Below, piece by piece: positions 28,541 to 33,344 of a stretch of 33,344 bases of DNA. The DNA is taken from the NCBI GenBank assembly GCA_004322435.1, contig SCTT01000387.1, forward strand, positions 1-33,344, written 5' to 3'. This DNA is from a bacterium (lineage in GTDB: Bacteria; Elusimicrobiota; Elusimicrobia; UBA1565). The stretch's first letter is position 1. Each line of letters begins with the position of its first letter. Below the pieces are notes generated by a model. It ran no database searches, had not been told where the DNA came from, and was given only the letters and a program-made list of their open reading frames with translations. A program made the translations under genes and the position numbers.

Positions 28541-29108
28541 GGACGTCCTGGAAGGCCGGCGGCTCGTGCTGCGCGCGCTGACGGACGCGGACGCGCCGGC
28601 GCTGCTCGAGGCCGTCACGGCCTCGCGCGACGCGCTGCACCGGCGCCTGGGCTGGGCCGCCGCGGACGCCACGCTCGCCGGCGAGGCCGCCTTCGTCGCC
28701 GCCGCGCGCGCGGCCGGGGCGGCCGGGGCGTCGGCGACCTGGGGGCTCTTCGAGGCCAAGGGCGGCGCGCTGGCCGGCGTCGCCGCGCTCAAGGAGCTGG
28801 GGCCCGCCGAGCGGGGCCACGCGCGCCTGGCGCTGTGGGTCCGGACCGGCCGCACCGACCGCGGCTTCGCCACCGAGGCCGGCAAGCTCGTCGTCGACCA
28901 CGCCTTCCGGCGCCTGGAACTCCGGCGGCTCTCGGCCCGGCTCGACCCGGCCAACCGCGCGTTCCGGCGGGTCTTAAAGAAGCTGGGCTTCCGCTACGAG
29001 GGCTGTCTGCGCGCCGACAAGCGCTTGAACGGCCGCTGGATCGACCAGGAGTGCTGGGGGATGCTGCGCGAGGACCGGGCGCCCGCCAAAGGGGGCAAGA
29101 AGGCGTGA
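28533..29108 (+). CDS. GNAT-family N-acetyltransferase (RimJ/RimL-like)
   Basis: GRRLVLRALTDADAPALLEAV, RTDRGFATEAGKLVVDHAFRRLELRRLSARLDPANRAFRRVLKKLGFRYEG. Confidence 0.88.
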   Translation: MAEDVLEGRRLVLRALTDADAPALLEAVTASRDALHRRLGWAAADATLAGEAAFVAAARAAGAAGASATWGLFEAKGGALAGVAALKELGPAERGHARLALWVRTGRTDRGFATEAGKLVVDHAFRRLELRRLSARLDPANRAFRRVLKKLGFRYEGCLRADKRLNGRWIDQECWGMLREDRAPAKGGKKA

Positions 29109-29497
29109 GCGCCAAGCCCGCGGCCAAGAAGCCCCGCATCCTCGTCGCCGACGACGACAAGGAGGTGCGCTCGTTTTTGACGGACGCGCTGACCGAGCTC
29201 GGCTACGAGGTGACGGCCGTGGCCGACGGCGAGGCCCTCTACCGCAGCGCGACGGCCTCGCCCCCGGACCTCATTATCTCGGACTTGGACATGCCGGGCT
29301 TGACCGGGGGCACGGCGGAGGCCCTGCTGCGCGCCAGCGACAAGACCCGCGACGTCCCCATCATCTTCATCACCGGGCAAGGAGAGGACCGCCAGGCGCG
29401 CCTCGTCGAGTTCCGGCCGGGGCTGCACCTCATCCGCAAGCCCATCAAGCTCCTCGAGCTGGCCGCGACGGTGGCCGAGCACCTGCCCCTGCCATGA
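29105..29497 (+). CDS. Single-domain response regulator (REC)
   Basis: PRILVADDDKEVRSFLTDALTELGYEVTAVADG, DLIISDLDMPGLTG, VPIIFITGQ, LIRKPIKLLEL; GTG start overlapping GNAT stop (inside ORF 28835-29497). Confidence 0.88.
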   Translation: MSAKPAAKKPRILVADDDKEVRSFLTDALTELGYEVTAVADGEALYRSATASPPDLIISDLDMPGLTGGTAEALLRASDKTRDVPIIFITGQGEDRQARLVEFRPGLHLIRKPIKLLELAATVAEHLPLP

Positions 29498-30549
29498 CCG
29501 GCCTCACGCACGTCGGCATCGTCGGGGCCTCGGGCGTGGGCCCGCCGCTCGCGCAGGCCTGCCTGCAGGCCGGGATGTCGGTCGTCCTCATCGACGACAC
29601 CGACGAGGTGCTCTCGCAGGCCGAGACCCAGGTGCTGCGGGGCCTGCAGCGCGCCGAGCAGCCCGGGGCGTTCTCCTTGATGCGCAAGGCGACGCGCCTC
29701 GAACGCCTCGAGGGCTGCGACCTGGTCGTCGAGTGCGGGTCCGAGACCCCGCAGGCCAAGCAGGACCTGCTGCGCCGCATCGACTCCTACGCCGAGCGCT
29801 CGGCCGTCATCGCCGTCGAGACCGACGCCCTGCCCGTATCCTTCACCGCCCGCTACGTCGAGAACCCCGAGCGCGTGGTGGGCGTCCACGTGCCCCCGCC
29901 CGCGACCATCGGCCGCCTGGTGGAGGTCATCGGCTATGAGCACGCCTCCGAAGGCTCCATCGCGCGCGCGTTGGCCTGGGTCGAGCGCCTGGGCAAGACG
30001 GCGGTGCGCACGCGCGACAAGGCGGGCTTCATTGTCAACCGCCTCCAGCGCGCCTGGATGGTCGCCGCGCTGCGCGTCCTCGAGGAGGGCGGCGGCACGC
30101 CGGCGACCTTGGACGCCGCGCTGCGCGCCGAGGGGGGCTTCCCCGCCGGACCCTTCGAGCTGATGGACTCGCGCGGGCTGGCCGAGGACTACTCCATCGG
30201 CGAGACCATCTACGAGCTCCTGGGGCGCCCCGAGCGCCTCAAGCCCGCCGTCGTCCACCAGCAGCTCGTCGGCCGGGGCTGCCGCGGCCGGCGCAACAGC
30301 CGCGGCTTCTACGCCTACGGCGAGAACGCCCCCGGGACGGTGAACCTCCTCGTCGGCGAGCTCCTGCCGGGGCTCGGCCAAAGGCCCGTCCCCGCGGCCG
30401 CCGTCGCGCGCGCCGCCCGCGCCGCGGCCCGCGCCGAGGCGCAAGCCATCGTCGACGACGGCGTCGCCGGGCCGCAGGACGTGGACGTCGCCGCGCGCCT
30501 GGGCCTGTTCTGGCCGAAGGGGCCGTTTGAATGGAAGGAGGCCGCATGA
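29494..30549 (+). CDS. 3-hydroxyacyl-CoA dehydrogenase family protein (divergent)
   Basis: [31 protein letters not shown] Rossmann, [48 protein letters not shown]. Confidence 0.85.
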   Translation: MTGLTHVGIVGASGVGPPLAQACLQAGMSVVLIDDTDEVLSQAETQVLRGLQRAEQPGAFSLMRKATRLERLEGCDLVVECGSETPQAKQDLLRRIDSYAERSAVIAVETDALPVSFTARYVENPERVVGVHVPPPATIGRLVEVIGYEHASEGSIARALAWVERLGKTAVRTRDKAGFIVNRLQRAWMVAALRVLEEGGGTPATLDAALRAEGGFPAGPFELMDSRGLAEDYSIGETIYELLGRPERLKPAVVHQQLVGRGCRGRRNSRGFYAYGENAPGTVNLLVGELLPGLGQRPVPAAAVARAARAAARAEAQAIVDDGVAGPQDVDVAARLGLFWPKGPFEWKEAA

Positions 30550-31754
30550 CGCGCCGCGTGGTCGTGGTCGAAGCCGTGCGCACGCCGGTGGGGAAGCTCG
30601 GGGGGGCGCTCTCGGCGGTCCGTCCCGACGACCTGGCCGCGCTGGCCATCAAGGCGCTCTTGGCGCGCGTCCCGCAGGTCAAGGCCGAGGACGTCGCCGA
30701 CGTGTACCTGGGCTGTGCCAACCAGGCCGGCGAGGACAACCGGAACGTCGCGCGGATGGCGGCGCTCCTGGCGGGCCTGCCGCAGTCGGTGCCCGGCTGC
30801 ACGGTGAACCGCCTGTGCGCCTCGGGCCTCGAGGCCGTCAACGCCGCCGCCCGGTGCATCTTGGCCGGCGAGGGCGACGTGTACGTCGCCGGCGGCGTCG
30901 AGAGCATGAGCCGCGCCCCCTGGGCTTTTCCGAAGCCGGCGACGGGCTTCCCGTTCGGCAACGTCACCGCCTACGACACCGCGCTCGGCTGGCGCTTCCC
31001 CAACCCCAAGCTCGAGGCCCTCTTCCCGCTCGAGCCGATGGGCGAGACCGCCGAGAACATCGCCGAGCGCTTCCCCATCCCGCGCGAGGCCCAGGACGCC
31101 TTCGCGCTCGAGAGCCACCGGCGCGCCGTGGCCGCCGGCGAGGGCCCCTTGAAAGAAGAGATCGTCCCGGTCCCGGTCCCCACGAAGAAGGACCCCGGCG
31201 CCGTCGTGGACCGCGACGAGCAGCCGCGTAAGGACACGACCTTGGAGAAGCTGGGGACGCTCAAGGCGGCCTTCCGCAAAGGCGGCACCGTCACGGCCGG
31301 CAACTCCTCGTCCTTAAACGACGGCGCGGCGGCGGTGCTCCTGATGGAGGCGGGCAAGGCCAAGGCCCTGGGCCTCAAGCCCTACGCCGTCTGGCGCGGC
31401 GCGGCTTCGGCGGCCCTCGACCCCCGCGTGATGGGGCTGGGGCCCGTGTACGCGACGCGGCGGCTCCTGGGACGGCTGGGCCTTCAGACGTCGGATTTGG
31501 ACTTAGTCGAGATCAACGAGGCCTTCGCCGTGCAGGCGCTGGCCTGCGCGCGCGAGCTGGGCGTCCCGCCGGAGCGCCTCAACGTCAACGGCGGGGCCAT
31601 CGCCATCGGCCATCCGCTGGGCATGAGCGGGGCGCGGCTGGTGACGACCTTGGTGCGGGAGATGCGCCGGCGGGGCGCCAAGCGGGGCCTGGCTTCGCTT
31701 TGCATCGGCGTCGGCCAGGGCCTGAGCGCCGTCTTCGAACTGCCCGATGCTTAA
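30546..31754 (+). CDS. Acetyl-CoA acyltransferase (thiolase)
   Basis: [73 protein letters not shown] 30546 overlaps upstream stop. Confidence 0.95.
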   Translation: MTRRVVVVEAVRTPVGKLGGALSAVRPDDLAALAIKALLARVPQVKAEDVADVYLGCANQAGEDNRNVARMAALLAGLPQSVPGCTVNRLCASGLEAVNAAARCILAGEGDVYVAGGVESMSRAPWAFPKPATGFPFGNVTAYDTALGWRFPNPKLEALFPLEPMGETAENIAERFPIPREAQDAFALESHRRAVAAGEGPLKEEIVPVPVPTKKDPGAVVDRDEQPRKDTTLEKLGTLKAAFRKGGTVTAGNSSSLNDGAAAVLLMEAGKAKALGLKPYAVWRGAASAALDPRVMGLGPVYATRRLLGRLGLQTSDLDLVEINEAFAVQALACARELGVPPERLNVNGGAIAIGHPLGMSGARLVTTLVREMRRRGAKRGLASLCIGVGQGLSAVFELPDA

Positions 31755-31805
31755 CATTTCAGCTATTGCCTCGAGGCGGGAGCGCGGTTAAACTAGATTT
31801 TCAAC

Positions 31806-32744
31806 ATGGCTACGCTGCAGCAGATCCTGGCCTACCTTCAGCAGTATCGGAACAAGTATCCGATGCCCACGCTCAAGGCCGGCCTCTTGAAGCAGGGGGT
31901 CCCCGAGGCGCTCATCGACCAGGCCATCGCCTCGATGGGGGCTCCCGGGGCGCCGCCCGCCCCCGGGGCGCCGCCCGCGCCCCAGCAGCCGGGCGTGCCG
32001 CAGCAGCGAACGCCCATTCCCGGCCAGCCGGCTCAGCCGGCGCAGCCCGGCCAGCCGCCGGCCCAGCGCCCCCCGCAGCCCACGCAGTCCTTCCCGTTCC
32101 GGACCCCGACCCAGATCGGCGTCCCCATCCAGCGCCCGCCGGTGCCGGGCCAGCCGGGAGTGCCCGTCCCGGGACAGCCCGGCATCCCGCAGCCCCGGAC
32201 CCCCGTCCCGGGCCAGCCTCCCGTGCCTGTCCCCGGCCAGCCGGTCCAGCGCCCGCCCGTGCCCGCTCCCGGACAACCTCCCGCGCCGGTCCAGCCTCCG
32301 CCCGCCGCGAAGCCGCCGCCCCCCGCCACCGCGCCCCCGGCCGCCAAGCCCGGGCGCACGTACGTCCTCGTCGTCGACGACGACCAGCTGATCCGCGACA
32401 TGCTCGTCACCAAGCTCGAGGGCGCGGGCTACCGCGTCACCTGCGCCGAGGACGCCGCGCAGTCCGTGATCCAGGCCGAGGGCATGAAGCTCTCTTTGAT
32501 CGTCTCCGACATCGAGATGCCCGGCTTCGGCACGGGCGTCGACGCCTTAAAGAAGCTGCGCGCCTCGAACTTCGTGCGCAAGGACATGCCGGTCATCTTC
32601 GTCACCGGCATGCCGCCGCACGAGGCCCAGAAGATCGTCCCTAAAAACGACCCCTACCTGCGGCTCATGCACAAGCCCGTGGACTGGCGCCTGATGCGCC
32701 AGTACATCAAGGAGCTGACCGGCATGGACCAAGACTTGGGCTGA
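31806..32744 (+). CDS. Response regulator with N-terminal helical segment and long Pro-rich linker
   Basis: MATLQQILAYLQQYRNKYP...; PGAPPAPGAPPAP / VPGQPG repeats; REC: YVLVVDDDQLIRDMLVTKLEGAGYRVTCAEDA, LIVSDIEMPG, VIFVTGMP, LMHKPVDWRLM. Confidence 0.88.
   Translation: MATLQQILAYLQQYRNKYPMPTLKAGLLKQGVPEALIDQAIASMGAPGAPPAPGAPPAPQQPGVPQQRTPIPGQPAQPAQPGQPPAQRPPQPTQSFPFRTPTQIGVPIQRPPVPGQPGVPVPGQPGIPQPRTPVPGQPPVPVPGQPVQRPPVPAPGQPPAPVQPPPAAKPPPPATAPPAAKPGRTYVLVVDDDQLIRDMLVTKLEGAGYRVTCAEDAAQSVIQAEGMKLSLIVSDIEMPGFGTGVDALKKLRASNFVRKDMPVIFVTGMPPHEAQKIVPKNDPYLRLMHKPVDWRLMRQYIKELTGMDQDLG
31935..32345 (+). repeat. Proline-rich low-complexity / imperfect tandem repeat coding region
   Basis: Imperfect repeats encoding PGAPPAP and PVPGQP units. 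Confidence 0.75.
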
Positions 32745-33331
32745 TGTCCCAACTCGTCTTCTGGATTGCGTCCTCCGACCCCGTCCGCGCGCGCCGCTGG
32801 GAGACTTTGATGACGCGCGAGGGCTGGACGGTGGCGCTCCTCGCGGACCCCGCCGCGCTCGCCGCCGACGTCGCCCGCCAGCGCTTCGGGCTGGTGCTGG
32901 CCGACTGGGGCGTTCTGCGTCCGCGCCCGGAGGAGGCCCTGGCCCGGGTCAAGGCGGCCTCGAGCGGCGTCTCCATCATCCTCATCGCCGGCCCCGAGAC
33001 CGGCCCCGAGAAGGTCATCGCGGCGCTCGAGGCGGGCTGCGACGACTCCTTCCCCGACGACATCGACGAGCGGCTGCTCTTGGCCAAGGTCAAGGCCCAC
33101 CTGCGCCGCATCCTGCCGAACCTGGCCTCGGCGCTCGACGTCCTGAAATCGCCCGGCGGCGAGCTCAAGGTGGACCGCTCGAAGCTCGAGGCCTACGTGA
33201 AGGGGACGCGCACGCGCTGGGCGACGGTGCCGGGCCTGACGCGCACCGAGTTCGAGTTCCTGGCGCTGTTCTTGCAGCAGCCCGGCAAGGTGCTCGAGCG
33301 CGGCTACATCCTCGAGACGGTCTGGAAGGGG
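32744..33331 (+). CDS. OmpR-type response regulator (REC-like + winged helix), 3' truncated at contig end
   Basis: MSQLVFWIASSDPVRARRWETLMTREGWTVALL...LVLADWGVL...KLEAYVKGTRTRWATVPGLTRTEFEFLALFLQQPGKVLERGYILETVWKG; open to the window end, ATG overlaps upstream TGA. Confidence 0.75.
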
Positions 33332-33344
33332 AGATCGGAAGAGC
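33332..33344 (+). other. Residual Illumina adapter sequence (artefact)
   Basis: AGATCGGAAGAGC, exact 13-nt common stem of TruSeq-type adapters, at the very end of the window. Confidence 0.9.

Overview
High-GC bacterial contig, probably from a metagenome assembly. The lineage is not determinable from sequence alone; the architecture is reminiscent of Elusimicrobiota-like genomes, but that is a guess. Left part (1-6.9 kb) is accessory: a partial CDS, a PD-(D/E)XK+DUF2075-type ATPase, a secreted SNase, a tautomerase, a secreted zincin, a HAD hydrolase, and three RelE/HigB-HigA-type toxin-antitoxin (TA) pairs. Each TA pair is preceded, in the same orientation, by a copy of one ~50 bp dispersed repeat; a fourth copy is translated in-frame inside another gene. 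The middle (7.0-14.1 kb) is a two-gene minus-strand operon of very large exported proteins. I read these as HAD-like domains joined to RecB-type PD-(D/E)XK-like domains: one copy keeps the nuclease motifs, and the partner protein is a tandem duplication with the motifs degraded. Then clpC, a class-A-beta-lactamase-like hydrolase, recA, a XerC/D recombinase, a thioredoxin-like protein, a thiolase, and a CPBP(CAAX)-protease/HtrA-type serine protease fusion. After these comes a tightly overlapping operon (glycosyltransferase, thioesterase, GNAT, response regulator, 3-hydroxyacyl-CoA dehydrogenase, thiolase), followed by two more response regulators. A second repeat, a palindromic ~47 bp element, sits inside three CDSs in the same orientation and frame (peptide PLPxPLPxAGEGRVR) and once as a double inverted copy upstream of recA. 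The last 13 bases are identical to the common Illumina adapter stem (AGATCGGAAGAGC), so the contig end is probably artefactual. All assignments come from reading motifs; no database search was run.
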